This document shows, piece after piece, positions 34,770-45,369 of a DNA stretch of 64,000 nt. Source of the stretch: Bradyrhizobium sp. AZCC 1693 (GTDB lineage: Bacteria > Pseudomonadota > Alphaproteobacteria > Rhizobiales > Xanthobacteraceae). How positions within the stretch are numbered: the first letter of the stretch is position 1; each line of letters begins with the position of its first letter. The translations under genes were made by a program, and so were the position numbers. The stretch covers positions 930,001 through 994,000 of the forward strand of contig NZ_JAZHSD010000001.1 in the NCBI RefSeq assembly GCF_036924745.1. The letters run 5' to 3'. The notes under the pieces are model-generated. The model searched no databases. It worked only from the letters and a program-made list of their open reading frames with translations, and was not told the origin of the DNA.

Positions 34770-34879
34770 CAAACTATGAGTCGTGTACTAGCGGCTTTGG
34801 TTCAAATTCAGCTGGGCAGTCTAAATATCGCCCAAGGGACGGTCAATTTCCTGCGAAAACAGGTTCTTGCAACCAGGAA

Positions 34880-35659
34880 TCAATCGAACCAGGCCGCATA
34901 GATTTTTCTGAAGCTGCCGTCTTCGGCAGCGATGTGCAGCCACTGATCGACAAAGGCCTTCAGCGCGACGTCGCGCTGCAGCCAATAGGCCTTCTCGGCA
35001 AAGTCGAACGGCTTTTCCGGATGCACCGCGCAGAGCACGCCCGGGTGCTGTTTCTGCTGGTAGCGGGTTTCCGAAGAGTCCGTCATCATCAGGTCGGCGT
35101 TGCCCTTGGCGATTTCGTCGAAAATCGTGACGTTGTCGTTCCACATCTTGATCTCGGCGTTCTTGATGTTCGCCTTGGCGAAGCGTTCATTGGTGCCGCC
35201 GGGATTGACGATGACGCGCGTGCCGGCCTTGTCGATATCGGCGATGGTGTCATACTTGCCCTTGTCGGCGCAGCGCGCGATCGGCGTCTTGCCCTCGCGC
35301 ATGATCGGCGTCGAAAACATTCCCTTCTTCTGCCGGTCGAGCGTGATCGAGACGCCGCCCATCGCGATATCGAAATTGTCGGCTTCGAAATCCTTCATCA
35401 GTTGCGGCCACGCGGTCTGAACGAACTCGACCTTGACGCCGAGCGCCTTGCCAAGCGCTTCCGCCATGTCGACGTCGAATCCGCGGAATTTCGACGTGGC
35501 TTTGTCGAAATAGGTGAACGGCTGATAGTCGCCGGTCATGCCGACCCGCAGCGTGCCGCGCTTGATGATGTCGTCGAGACGGGAATTCGCCGGCTGCTGC
35601 GCGTGGGCGACAACGGTCCACAGGACAGCCATTGCAAGGCTAACGAACACTCGAAACAT
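34880..35659 (-). CDS. periplasmic amino-acid-binding-like protein, cyclohexadienyl dehydratase (PheC)-like
   Basis: The 259-residue exported protein (MFRVFVSLAMAVLWTVVAHAQ) has the family 3 solute-binding fold: LRVGMTGDYQPFTYFD, GFDVDMAEALGKALG, FDIAMGGVSITLDR. The segment PGGTNERFAKANIKNAEI, TDSSETRYQQKQHPGVLCAVHPEKPFDFAEKAYWL is closest to PheC-type periplasmic cyclohexadienyl dehydratases, which make phenylalanine or phenylpyruvate from arogenate or prephenate. A plain transport receptor cannot be excluded. No permease lies nearby, which favours the enzyme. Confidence 0.72.
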   Translation of the reverse strand: MFRVFVSLAMAVLWTVVAHAQQPANSRLDDIIKRGTLRVGMTGDYQPFTYFDKATSKFRGFDVDMAEALGKALGVKVEFVQTAWPQLMKDFEADNFDIAMGGVSITLDRQKKGMFSTPIMREGKTPIARCADKGKYDTIADIDKAGTRVIVNPGGTNERFAKANIKNAEIKMWNDNVTIFDEIAKGNADLMMTDSSETRYQQKQHPGVLCAVHPEKPFDFAEKAYWLQRDVALKAFVDQWLHIAAEDGSFRKIYAAWFD

Positions 35660-35937
35660 CAGGTCTTCTCCGCCGACAAATTAGATGACACTCTGGACCG
35701 ATGGCGCCGATTTAGACCAGATATCGCGGTGGTGCCAGCCGGAGAAATTGAAATCGTGACTATCTCGCTCTACGAAGCTTCCGTCGGCGTGTTCGTGCCG
35801 TATCTCGGGAATCTCGCCAACCTTCTCGATCAGGCCTCGGCCCATGCGGGAGCCCGAAACATCGACCCCGCGGTCCTTCTGAACATGCGGCTCGCACCCA
35901 CCATGTACAGCTTGAAGCAGCAGGTGGGAGAAGCCAA

Positions 35938-35954
35938 CCGCCATGCTGTCGTTG
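35938..35954. repeat. target-site duplication, left copy (17 bp)
   Basis: CCGCCATGCTGTCGTTG directly before the insertion sequence is repeated exactly at 37494-37510 directly after it. The length is typical of long-duplication subgroups of the IS1202/ISNCY group. Confidence 0.93.
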
Positions 35955-37493
35955 TGTCAGTAGCGCGTGATCTGTCGTGTGTTTGTAGCTCGTGAAGTGT
36001 CGTGTTTTTGGTGCCCTGGAACAAAGGGGGCACGATGGGCACGGCATCCATTCACGAGGGTGTACGACGGATGCGGTTTTCGGATTTGCTGGATCGGACG
36101 GAGGCGAAGGAACTGACGCAGGTGGCCGCGGCTGAGCTTCTCGGGATCAACGTGCGGACGTTTCAACGTTGGGCGGAACGCTATGAGGCGGAGGGCGATG
36201 ACGGGCTTGTCGACCTCCGTATGGGGCGGCGATCGCCGCGGCGCGCGCCGGAGGAAGAGCTTGAGCGGATGCTGGGGCTGTTCCGGGACAGGTACGCGGA
36301 CTTCACGGTGAAGCACTTCCACGAGCAGCTGCAAAAGCGGCATGGCTATGTGCTTGGCTACACGGTGACGAAGCTGGCCTTGCACGCGGCGGGCTTGGTG
36401 CGGAAGGCGCCGAAGCGTTCGGCGCACCGCAAGAAGCGTCCGCGCCGGCCGCTTCCGGGCATGCTGCTGCATCAGGACGGGTCGCGCCACGCCTGGATCG
36501 AAGGTCTGCCGGCGATGGACCTGATCGTCACGCTGGACGATGCGACGAGCGAGATCTACTCGATGTTTCTGGTCGAGGAAGAAGGCACGGCGTCGACGTT
36601 CCAGGCCTTGGGCGAAGTGATTGGCGGGCGCGGCCTGTTCTGCGCGCTCTACACCGATCGCGGCAGCCATTATTTCTACACCCCGAAGGCTGGCGAGAAG
36701 GTCTCGAAGACGCAACAAACCCAGGTGGGACGGGCTTTATCGCATCTTGGGATCGAGCATATCGCAGCCTATTCGCCGGAGGCGCGCGGGCGCTCCGAGC
36801 GGATGTTCGGCACGCTGCAGGGCCGGCTGCCGAAGGACCTGCGGCTCGCCGGGATCAGGACGGTCGAAGCCGCCAATGCGTGGCTGAGGGCGCATTACAT
36901 GGCCGAGCATAACGCGGCGTTTGCGATCAAGGCCGAACAGCCGGGCACGGCGTTCGTCGCCGATCGCCACGAGGCTTGGCGCGAAGCGCTGTGCGTGATC
37001 GAAGACCGAACCGTCGCCAACGACAATACGATCGCATGGAACGGTCGGCGGCTGCAGCTGCCGGAGAGCCGGCTCAGGCCCCACTTCGTCAAAGCCCTGG
37101 TGCGGGTCCATGAGTATCCCGATGGCACCGCGAGCGTGTTCCTTGGCCCGCACCGATTGGCGACGTTTGCCGCCGACGGACACCAGATCAGCCCCGACGC
37201 GCCTCAGCCTGGCAGCGTGCTCGGAGCCGTCAAGGACAAGCCCTTGCGGGCGCGCAAGCGCGCGTCCTTGACCGCCCCTGCGCGCGCCGCCGTCGAGATA
37301 GCGCGGGTCGGGGCGGAGAAACGGGCTTCAAGTCGAACAAAGAAACCGACCAGGAGGGCTAACCCGGCAGCAATATCCGTGGCATGACCAACCCGGAGGA
37401 AACCGTCCACGCCTTCCGGCTCCTCCGAAACTCAACAACGAAGGCGACAGATCACGAGCTACAAAAATACGACAACTTCACCCGCTACGGACA
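35955..37493 (+). mobile_element. insertion sequence, IS1202/ISNCY type, 1539 bp
   Basis: The ends are imperfect inverted repeats, TGTCAGTAGCGCGTGA at the left and TGTCCGTAGCGGGTGA inverted at the right (14 of 16 match). Near each end a motif close to CGTGAWSTGTCGT..TTTTGTAG occurs twice, which looks like paired transposase binding sites. The element encodes one transposase and is bordered by a perfect 17-bp duplication, so its insertion is recent. It lies inside a DUF1993 gene. Confidence 0.93.
36035..37387 (+). CDS. ISNCY/IS1202-group DDE transposase
   Basis: The 450-residue transposase starts with a helix-turn-helix region (ELTQVAAAELLGINVRTFQRWAERY). The integrase-core catalytic residues follow: the aspartate of LLHQDGSRHAW, the aspartate of ALYTDRGSHYFY, and the glutamate of SPEARGRSERMFGTLQ. 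A basic C-terminal tail follows. ATG 36035 has AAAGGGGG upstream; a GTG at 36002 is in frame but would start with no binding site. The reading frame is intact, so the element may be active. Confidence 0.9.
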   Translation: MGTASIHEGVRRMRFSDLLDRTEAKELTQVAAAELLGINVRTFQRWAERYEAEGDDGLVDLRMGRRSPRRAPEEELERMLGLFRDRYADFTVKHFHEQLQKRHGYVLGYTVTKLALHAAGLVRKAPKRSAHRKKRPRRPLPGMLLHQDGSRHAWIEGLPAMDLIVTLDDATSEIYSMFLVEEEGTASTFQALGEVIGGRGLFCALYTDRGSHYFYTPKAGEKVSKTQQTQVGRALSHLGIEHIAAYSPEARGRSERMFGTLQGRLPKDLRLAGIRTVEAANAWLRAHYMAEHNAAFAIKAEQPGTAFVADRHEAWREALCVIEDRTVANDNTIAWNGRRLQLPESRLRPHFVKALVRVHEYPDGTASVFLGPHRLATFAADGHQISPDAPQPGSVLGAVKDKPLRARKRASLTAPARAAVEIARVGAEKRASSRTKKPTRRANPAAISVA

Positions 37494-37510
37494 CCGCCAT
37501 GCTGTCGTTG
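37494..37510. repeat. target-site duplication, right copy (17 bp)
   Basis: CCGCCATGCTGTCGTTG, identical to 35938-35954. It follows the right inverted repeat immediately. Confidence 0.93.
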
Positions 37511-37845
37511 CCGGCGCGCTGCTGGCCGGCCGTGCCCCCCACACGTTTTCAGACGCCGAGCCCGACATCCCCGAACTCAAGGCGCGAATATCCGCGGCGA
37601 TCGATTTCGTGCAAGGTCTGCCGCGCGCCGAGATCGAAGCCGCAGCGGACAAGGAAGTCGCTTTCATTTTCAAGAATGGCGCCCAGCGAACATTCACCGG
37701 AAAATCGTTGCTGCTGACGTTCAGCGTTCCGCAGTTCTTCTTTCATGTCACGACAGCCTACGACATCCTGCGCCATGCCGGTGTCGATCTTGCCAAGAAG
37801 GATTTTCTGGGGCCGCCGAGATAGCCGTCAGACGCCGCAGTAAGG

Positions 37846-38271
37846 CTACGCCTCGTCGCTGTCCTTGCGGGCCAGACTGGCGGCGGCGCCGCGCCCGGTC
37901 ATCTCGCTCTTCAATTGCTCGAAGCGTCTGCGTGCGTCGCTTTCGCGATCGTCCACCATCTGGATCGCGGCTTCCCTCGACATCGGGCCGTTGACGATCG
38001 GTGTGGAATTCTCCCCGATGGTCTCATCGACATAATAGTCGCCATTCTCGAGGCGGACCGTCCACTTGAAACGGATCGAGGCCATCGGACCGGGACCGTG
38101 CTTGGAGTAACCATGAGCCTCGATCGGCGAAGGGGTCACTGGGATCGGTGGAGGGACCATTGGCCCATGATCCGCGACCGCGGGTTTTTCGGGCTCGCGA
38201 TGGCTCTCCGGGCGGTCGAGAATGCTGGCGATTGCCGCCAGCGCATTGTCGGTCGGGTCGCTTTGAGTCAC
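37846..38271 (-). CDS. hypothetical protein, 141 residues
   Basis: The protein begins MTQSDPTDNALAAIASILD, continues with a Pro-rich segment (PMVPPPIPVTPSPIEAHGYSKHGPGP), and has a C-terminal part IRFKWTVRLENGDYYVDETIG..MSREAAIQMVDDRESDARRRFEQLKSEM that ends in a charged helix. I do not recognise a family, and there is no signal peptide or membrane segment. Codon use is that of real genes in the region. Confidence 0.6.
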   Translation of the reverse strand: MTQSDPTDNALAAIASILDRPESHREPEKPAVADHGPMVPPPIPVTPSPIEAHGYSKHGPGPMASIRFKWTVRLENGDYYVDETIGENSTPIVNGPMSREAAIQMVDDRESDARRRFEQLKSEMTGRGAAASLARKDSDEA

Positions 38272-38392
38272 GATTCAGCCTCCGGATCGGGGCGTCGTGA
38301 GCAGAATCAATGTCCCCGTTGCCGCCCCGTGTCTTTCCTCGTTACCGAATAAGACGGAGCTTTGTCCATCCGTGGCGTTTTTGCGGCGGAGC

Positions 38393-39817
38393 TTAAGCGC
38401 ATAGCGGCGGTAACCTGTTCTTCCAGGGCCGCTCCTGTTCGAGCTGCCCGGCCAGCCGGAACAGGGTCGCCTCATCGCCGAACCGGGCCGAGAACATCAT
38501 GCCGAGCGGCAATCCGGCCTTATTCCACGCCAGCGGCATCGACATCGCCGGCTGCCCGGACATGTTGAACATGGAAGTCCCGGGCATATAGCGACGCAGG
38601 ATCGGGACAATGTGCGACAGGTCGTTCGACATGGAGTTGAGTTCGCCGATGCGCAGCGGCGGCGAGCACAATGTCGGACACAGGAAGAGATCGCAGCTCT
38701 CGAAGAAGGCGGCAAGATCGCGCGAAATCTGGAAGGCCGCGAGCTGGGCGGCGACATAGTCGGTCGCGGTGTTCTTTTGCGCGTTGTGAGCGAACGCCAG
38801 CGTCAATATCTCGAAATCGTTTTCCGTTGCGGCGCGCCCGAGCCTTTGCTCGATCAGCCGCACCGTCAGCGCGGTGTTGCCGCCGACGATGGTGGTCATG
38901 ACCGCGGCCGGATCAGCGGCAAGCACCGGCGCCCGTTCTTCCACCCGATGGCCAAGCCCCGCCAGCAGGCCCGCAATCTCGCGCACGGCGGCGGCGATTT
39001 CCGGATCGATGGCGTCGCCATACGGCGATTTGTCGGTGAAGGCGATGCGGAGTTGGCCGGGGTCTCGGGCGACCTCCTGCGAAAATGGCCGTTCCGGCGG
39101 CGGCGCGACGTAGGGGCTCGATGGTTCGGGACCGTGGATCGCGTCCATCATGACAGCGCTGTCGCGCACGCTGATGCTCACGACATGGCCGCAGGAGAAG
39201 CCACCCCAGCCTTCGCCGCGATCGGGGCCGAGCGGATTGCGCGCCCGGCTCGGCTTCAAGCCGAACACGCCCGAGGCGGAAGCGGGGATCCGGATCGAGC
39301 CGCCGCCATCGCTGGCGTGCGCGACTGGCAGGATGCGGGCGGCAACGGCCGCCGCCGCGCCGCCGGATGAGCCGCCGGAAGAATGCTCGAGATTCCAGGG
39401 ATTGCGGGTCGGCCCGTGCAGCCGCGACTCCGTCGTCGGCATCAGGCCGAATTCGGGACTGGAGCTCTTGCCGAAGATCGAGACGCCGGTATCGAGGAAG
39501 CGCTGCGCCAGCGTGCCGCTGTGGTCGGCCACAAAATCCTTCAGGACCGTGGCGCCGGAGGTCGTGCGGGTGCCCTCCAGGAGGTCGAGATCCTTCAGGA
39601 GGAACGGTACGCCGGTAAACGGGCCGTCGGGCAGGCCGCGCTCGATCTGGCGCTCGGCATAGTCGTAATGCTTGACCACGACCGCGTTGATCTCTGGATC
39701 GACCTTAGCCGTGCGGGCGATGGCCTCGTCGAGCAATTCCTTGGCCGAGACCTGTTTCTTCCGAACCAGTTCGGCAAGGCCGACCGCGTCGTAATTGCCG
39801 TATTCCTTGAAGGCCAT
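38393..39817 (-). CDS. amidase (amidase signature family)
   Basis: This 474-residue hydrolase carries the Ser-Ser-Lys catalytic machinery: lysine in GVPFLLKDLDLLEG, the glycine-serine loop HSSGGSSGGAAAAVAARI, and the nucleophile region ASDGGGSIRIPAS. The start is ATG 39817 (MAFKEYGNYDAVGLAELVRKKQVSAKELL). It is the last gene of a minus-strand operon with an ABC importer and a hydroxyacid dehydrogenase. It may therefore cleave an amide imported by that system. The substrate is unknown. Confidence 0.88.
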   Translation of the reverse strand: MAFKEYGNYDAVGLAELVRKKQVSAKELLDEAIARTAKVDPEINAVVVKHYDYAERQIERGLPDGPFTGVPFLLKDLDLLEGTRTTSGATVLKDFVADHSGTLAQRFLDTGVSIFGKSSSPEFGLMPTTESRLHGPTRNPWNLEHSSGGSSGGAAAAVAARILPVAHASDGGGSIRIPASASGVFGLKPSRARNPLGPDRGEGWGGFSCGHVVSISVRDSAVMMDAIHGPEPSSPYVAPPPERPFSQEVARDPGQLRIAFTDKSPYGDAIDPEIAAAVREIAGLLAGLGHRVEERAPVLAADPAAVMTTIVGGNTALTVRLIEQRLGRAATENDFEILTLAFAHNAQKNTATDYVAAQLAAFQISRDLAAFFESCDLFLCPTLCSPPLRIGELNSMSNDLSHIVPILRRYMPGTSMFNMSGQPAMSMPLAWNKAGLPLGMMFSARFGDEATLFRLAGQLEQERPWKNRLPPLCA

Positions 39818-39885
39818 GGGTCCACCTCGCTCGCCCGCCGGTCGGTGGGCCGGCCGCGCCTGGGGGTCATTGACTTGCGGACGAT

Positions 39886-40875
39886 CTAGCCGAGCACGTC
39901 CTGGTTGATCACGTTCTGGCGCAGGGGATCGCCATCTAGCACGCTCAGAATGTTGCGGGCGGTCTGCTCGCTCATCCGGTCGACGGCTTCCACCGTGACG
40001 CCTGCGACATGCGGCGCCATGATGACGTTCGGCAGGGCGAGCAATGCCTGACCGGCCGGCGGGGGCTCCTGCGCGAAAACGTCGAGGCCCGCGCCGCCAA
40101 GCTTGCCGGACACCAGCGCGGCGTGCAGGGCGGCTTCGTCGACGATTCCGCCGCGCGCCGTGTTGATCAGATAGGCTGACGACTTCATCCGCTTCAGCCT
40201 GTCCGCATCGAACATGCCGACCGTGTCCGCGTTCTTCGGGCAATGGATACTGACGAAGTCAGCGCGCGGCAGCGCGGCGTTGAGTTCGGCAACCGGTTCG
40301 CAGCCGGCGGCCTTGATGTCGGCGGCGGGCTTGTAGGGGTCGAAAACCAGGACGTTCATTTCCATCGCGAGGCAGCGCTTGGCGGTGCGGGTGCCGATGC
40401 GCCCAAAGCCTACGATCAGAACCGTCTTGCCGAACAGGTCGTAGGGCAGCATCCCCAGCCGGTCCTTCCATTTGTCGTCCCGGACCAGCGAATGCATTTC
40501 CGTCGCGCGTTTGGCGAGCGTCAGCATCATGAACAGGGCGTGTTCGGCAACGGACGGCGAATTGGCGGTGCCCGCCACCATCAGCGGGACCTTGCGGCGG
40601 CTGAGCGCCGGAACGTCGACGGCGTCGAACCCGACGCCGATCCGGGTCACCACCAGCATGTCTTTCGAGGCGTCGAGTTCGGGCTCGCCGAAGCGGGTAC
40701 CGCCGAGCGCAACGCCATGGACCGGCGCATGCTCCTTCAGCTTGGTTTCGAAATCCTTTTGCGAAATCATGTTGGGAAATTCGACGAGTTCGATATCGTC
40801 TCGCGCGTGAAGCAGCGCTCGTCCCGGTTGCGACATCGATTCCGTGACGAAGATTTTCTTCTTGTTGGTCGTCAT
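39886..40875 (-). CDS. D-2-hydroxyacid dehydrogenase
   Basis: The 329-residue NAD-dependent enzyme has the Rossmann motif VGFGRIGTRTAKRC, the catalytic arginine in INTARGGIVDEAAL, the glutamate region DVFAQEPPP, and histidine in VIMAPHVAGVT. It resembles phosphoglycerate, glyoxylate or hydroxypyruvate reductases. It lacks the ACT domain of full-length SerA. It lies between the ABC ATPase and amidase genes on the same strand. Confidence 0.87.
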   Translation of the reverse strand: MTTNKKKIFVTESMSQPGRALLHARDDIELVEFPNMISQKDFETKLKEHAPVHGVALGGTRFGEPELDASKDMLVVTRIGVGFDAVDVPALSRRKVPLMVAGTANSPSVAEHALFMMLTLAKRATEMHSLVRDDKWKDRLGMLPYDLFGKTVLIVGFGRIGTRTAKRCLAMEMNVLVFDPYKPAADIKAAGCEPVAELNAALPRADFVSIHCPKNADTVGMFDADRLKRMKSSAYLINTARGGIVDEAALHAALVSGKLGGAGLDVFAQEPPPAGQALLALPNVIMAPHVAGVTVEAVDRMSEQTARNILSVLDGDPLRQNVINQDVLG

Positions 40876-40905
40876 TTCCTGCCCTTGGGTTTCGCAATCG
40901 CGTCG

Positions 40906-42006
<1,101 letters not shown>

Positions 42007-42010
42007 GAGA

Positions 42011-42925
42011 TCAACCCTTTGTCGCACCAGCGGTCAGGCCGGCAATGTAATAGTCCATCAGGAAAGCGTAGATGATGAGCGGAGGCGCAGCGCCGAGCAG
42101 GGCGCCGGTCATGATCTGTCCCCAGGCGAACACATCGCCCTTGATCAGCGTGGTGATGATGCCGACCGGCAGCACCAGCTGGTCGGTCGAAGTCGTGAAC
42201 ACCAGCGGATACAGGAATTGCGCCCATGACACCGTGAAGGCGAAAATCGTAGCGGCGATCAGCCCGGGAAGCGCGACCGGAATGAAGATGCGCGTCAATG
42301 TCTGAAACCACGAAGCGCCGTCGATGATGGCGGCTTCGTCGAGCTCCTTTGGGATCGAGGCGAAGTAGCCAATCATGATCCAGGTGCAGAAGGGCACTGT
42401 GAGCGTTGGGTACAGGATCAACAGCACGTACCACCTGTTGATCAACTGAATCCCCGTCCAGTCGCCGAATGCCGCGAACATCTTGAACAGCGGCAGGAAC
42501 AACAGCGTATCGGGGACCAGATAGGTCAGGAATACACCGGTTGCGAGCGTGGCCGAGCCCCAGAATTTCATCCGCGCGAGCGCGAAGGCTGCCGGCACAC
42601 TGATCAGCATCGTGATCGTCACCACAATGATCGAGACCCAGGCCGAGTTCCAGAAGAACCGCAGGAACTGGTTCGACGTCAGGAGCTCGAGATAGTTGGA
42701 GAGCGTTGGATGAAACACCCACCAGGGATTCGTTGCCGCCGAAATCTCCGCGCTGCTCTTGAGCGAGGTGATCAGCATGTAGAGCGGCGGCAGCAGCGAA
42801 AAGGCCGCGAACAGCGTCAGAAAGAAATACGACCAGCGCAGCGCCCAGGTGCGGTCACGGCTCATGCTGCCGTATTTCACCTTGCGCGTCGGCGCGGACT
42901 TGTCGATCACCACCGTGCTTGTCAT
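42011..42925 (-). CDS. ABC transporter permease, MalG type
   Basis: The 304-residue inner-membrane permease has six predicted helices and the EAA loop ([29 protein letters not shown]) that contacts the ATPase. Its last helix region is [11 protein letters not shown]. Its start overlaps the stop of the upstream permease (TGATG). Confidence 0.93.
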   Translation of the reverse strand: MTSTVVIDKSAPTRKVKYGSMSRDRTWALRWSYFFLTLFAAFSLLPPLYMLITSLKSSAEISAATNPWWVFHPTLSNYLELLTSNQFLRFFWNSAWVSIIVVTITMLISVPAAFALARMKFWGSATLATGVFLTYLVPDTLLFLPLFKMFAAFGDWTGIQLINRWYVLLILYPTLTVPFCTWIMIGYFASIPKELDEAAIIDGASWFQTLTRIFIPVALPGLIAATIFAFTVSWAQFLYPLVFTTSTDQLVLPVGIITTLIKGDVFAWGQIMTGALLGAAPPLIIYAFLMDYYIAGLTAGATKG

Positions 42926-43860
42926 CAGGATTCATTCCCGCGTTTGCTGATATCGCGCAGGATGAAGATCGCCGCGATCGCGAGTATCGGGAACATGAAC
43001 AGCGACACGCTGGCGCCGAGCGGAATGTCGCCGCCCTCGATACCGACGCGGAACGCCCAGGTCGCGAAGATGTGCGTGTGATCGAGCGGGCCTCCCGATG
43101 TCAGCACCCGGACGATATCGAAATTCGCAAACGTCACGATCAGCGAAAACAGCGTGGTGATCGCGATGATGTTGCGCATCATCGGCAGCGTCACGTACCA
43201 GATGCGCTGCCACCAATTGGCGCCGTCGATCGCCGCGGCCTCATAAAGCTGATCCGGCACCGATTTCAGCGCCGCCAGATACATGATCATGAAGAACGGA
43301 GCGCCGACCCAGATGTTGACCAGAATGACCGAAAATCGCGCCCATCCGGCCTCGCCGGTCCAGGGGATCCGCCCGATGCCGAAAAATGCCAGGGTGTAGT
43401 TGAAGGCACTATACGATGGATCGAACAGCCACAGCCATGCGAGCGTGCTCATTGCGGGAGGAATGACCCACGGCACCAGCAGCATCCCCCGCCATTTGCG
43501 CTGGCCTTTCGCCGGAATGTTGTGGACGAAGTGAGCAACGATAAAACCGATCAGCGCCTTGAACACCACGGCCGTGATCGCGAAGATGCAGGATTGTTCG
43601 ACGACCAGCCAGAACGTTTCTCGCTTGAACAGGAACTGGAAGTTTCCAAGTCCCACGAACCGCTGCATCGATTTGTTCAAGGTAGCCAGATGCAGGGAAT
43701 AGAACGCCGGGTAGACGACCAGAATCGCGATCAGAAGGATCAGCGGCAGCGTCATCAGGAACGCTGCCGTGGATTTCCGCTTGAGCGCGGTTCGCAGACT
43801 GGAGCGCTTCTGCGCTCCAGTGCCGGCAATGCGGTTCGATTGAATCGCTGCATCGGCCAT
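42925..43860 (-). CDS. ABC transporter permease, MalF type
   Basis: The 311-residue permease begins MADAAIQSNRIAG at ATG 43860, preceded by GAGGAAG. The open frame continues upstream without a binding site. It has six hydrophobic segments and the EAA loop QLYEAAAIDGANWWQRIWYVTLPMM. It pairs with the MalG-type permease next to it. Confidence 0.92.
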   Translation of the reverse strand: MADAAIQSNRIAGTGAQKRSSLRTALKRKSTAAFLMTLPLILLIAILVVYPAFYSLHLATLNKSMQRFVGLGNFQFLFKRETFWLVVEQSCIFAITAVVFKALIGFIVAHFVHNIPAKGQRKWRGMLLVPWVIPPAMSTLAWLWLFDPSYSAFNYTLAFFGIGRIPWTGEAGWARFSVILVNIWVGAPFFMIMYLAALKSVPDQLYEAAAIDGANWWQRIWYVTLPMMRNIIAITTLFSLIVTFANFDIVRVLTSGGPLDHTHIFATWAFRVGIEGGDIPLGASVSLFMFPILAIAAIFILRDISKRGNES

Positions 43861-44028
43861 AATGCATCTTCCTCGCGGTTTCAGAGGAGCCGGTCTGGCT
43901 TTTCTTGATCTATCAATGACAGCCGGCATTGCGGCCGGCCGCCTGTGTTGATGCAATTGCGTAGTCCTGACGCGTGCTGCAGCGGCCACACGGTTTGACT
44001 GCGCGGCCGCCCGGCAAGTCCGTCGCGT

Positions 44029-45369
44029 TCAACTCCGCATGAAACCTTCGAGTTCGCCTTCCGCCCAGGCGAGCGTCTTCTCCATGGGCTCGCCCTGGTA
44101 GAAGCGTACGCACATCTTGGTCAGGGTTGCCTGCGTGTAGATTTGCTGGGCGACCTTTGGTGGCGCCGGCGATGCCGCAATCGAGAGCTTCTGGTGGTTA
44201 TACGGATTCGGGTAGTGGAAGAGCGTGCCCTTGGGCGGCCCTTCCTCGGCCCACGTTTTCAGGGTGGTGAGCTTCTCGTAAGCCGGCAGGTCATAGCCAC
44301 CGCTCGCCGCCACCAGTTTCTCGACCGAGGCCGGTTGCGACAAATGGGTCAACAGCCTCTTCGCCGCCTCCTTGTTCTTGGAGAAGTTCCACACGCCCCA
44401 GAAATAAGGCAGGAACGGCGCGAAGCGGCCCTTCGGACCCGCCGGGAAACCATGAGTCCAGCATTGCGCGGCAATATCGGGTGCGTCGCGTTTGGCAACG
44501 GCCCATGCGCTCGGCGGATTCATGATCAGTGCGCCCTTGCCGGAGATCAGCCACCTGTTGTTGGACCCATCGTCCCACGCCGGCGCATCGGGCGGCAGGA
44601 ATGCCATCAGCTTCTTGTAGTACTCGAGAGCTTGCCGCACATTGTCATTCTTCACCACGACGTTGCCTTTGGCATCGACGACTTCGGCCCCGAAGGCCAG
44701 GAAGAACGCGCCGACGGTGTCGACGGAGTCGCTCGTCTCACCAAGACCGATGCCGAAAGGAACGCCGCCCTTATGGCAGGCCTCTGCCGCCTTGAGGAAC
44801 GTGTCCGCCGTCCAGTTGTCCGCCTTGGGCGGGCTGCCTGCCGGGTACATCTCCTGCACGTCGATACCGGCGTACTTCTTCATCAGGTCGATGCGCGTGC
44901 AGGGCCCCTTGATCTGGCTGCCGATACACGTGGGAACGGCGAGCCATTTGTTGCCGGCCTTGCCGAGATATTCGACGGTGCCATTAACGGCGCCATTTTG
45001 CTTGATGAGCGGTTCGACAACGTCGTTCATCGGCTCAAGCAGTTCGGCCTGCGAGTGCGGCCACCACGTCGCCATCGCGAGGATATCGTGCCCGGATTTC
45101 GCCTGCGCTTCGGCCGCGATCGTTATCTCGTTCTTCCTGCCCTGGCTCGGAATATAGTCGATCGAAACCTCGACCTTCTCCTTCGCTGCCCACTCATTGA
45201 TCAGCTCAGTGGAGGTCTTGTTGGCGCCTGGAACCCAGTGATCCCAAAACCCCATGGATAGCTTGCCGGCGGCATAGGCGCCGCGCACATAAGGCGCGGT
45301 GATGAGCGCTGCGGATGATAGCGCTGTCGCAGCAACAAATTGTCGGCGAGAAAGCTTCTTGCGTGACAT
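44029..45369 (-). CDS. extracellular solute-binding protein, family 1 (Tat-exported)
   Basis: The 446-residue binding protein has a twin-arginine signal (SRKKLSRRQFVAATALSSAA) and the SBP_bac_1 fold (GFWDHWVPGANKTSTELINEW, ILAMATWWPHSQAELLEPMNDVV, GALIMNPPSAWAV). It is the receptor of the CUT1-type importer encoded after it. Such importers usually carry sugars or sugar-like molecules. The linked amidase and 2-hydroxyacid dehydrogenase suggest a substrate with an amide or acid group, which is inference. AAAGAGGAAAC precedes ATG 45369. Confidence 0.92.
   Translation of the reverse strand: MSRKKLSRRQFVAATALSSAALITAPYVRGAYAAGKLSMGFWDHWVPGANKTSTELINEWAAKEKVEVSIDYIPSQGRKNEITIAAEAQAKSGHDILAMATWWPHSQAELLEPMNDVVEPLIKQNGAVNGTVEYLGKAGNKWLAVPTCIGSQIKGPCTRIDLMKKYAGIDVQEMYPAGSPPKADNWTADTFLKAAEACHKGGVPFGIGLGETSDSVDTVGAFFLAFGAEVVDAKGNVVVKNDNVRQALEYYKKLMAFLPPDAPAWDDGSNNRWLISGKGALIMNPPSAWAVAKRDAPDIAAQCWTHGFPAGPKGRFAPFLPYFWGVWNFSKNKEAAKRLLTHLSQPASVEKLVAASGGYDLPAYEKLTTLKTWAEEGPPKGTLFHYPNPYNHQKLSIAASPAPPKVAQQIYTQATLTKMCVRFYQGEPMEKTLAWAEGELEGFMRS

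Larger units (their letters stand above)
35756..37824 (+). pseudogene. DUF1993 family gene interrupted by an insertion sequence
   Basis: The 5' part starts at GTG 35756 behind GGAGA and reads TISLYEASVGVFVPYLGNLANLLDQASAH to base 35954. The 3' part resumes at 37511 and ends at TAG 37824 with QFFFHVTTAYDILRHAGVDLAKKDF. Removing bases 35955-37510 (element plus one target copy) restores one uninterrupted frame of 170 residues, the normal DUF1993 length. DUF1993 proteins resemble DinB-type four-helix bundles of unknown function. The gene is therefore recently inactivated and otherwise intact. Confidence 0.9.

Noticed and set aside
36002..36034. Earlier GTG start for the transposase
   Set aside because: No ribosome-binding site; it lies within the subterminal motifs of the element, while ATG 36035 has AAAGGGGG upstream.
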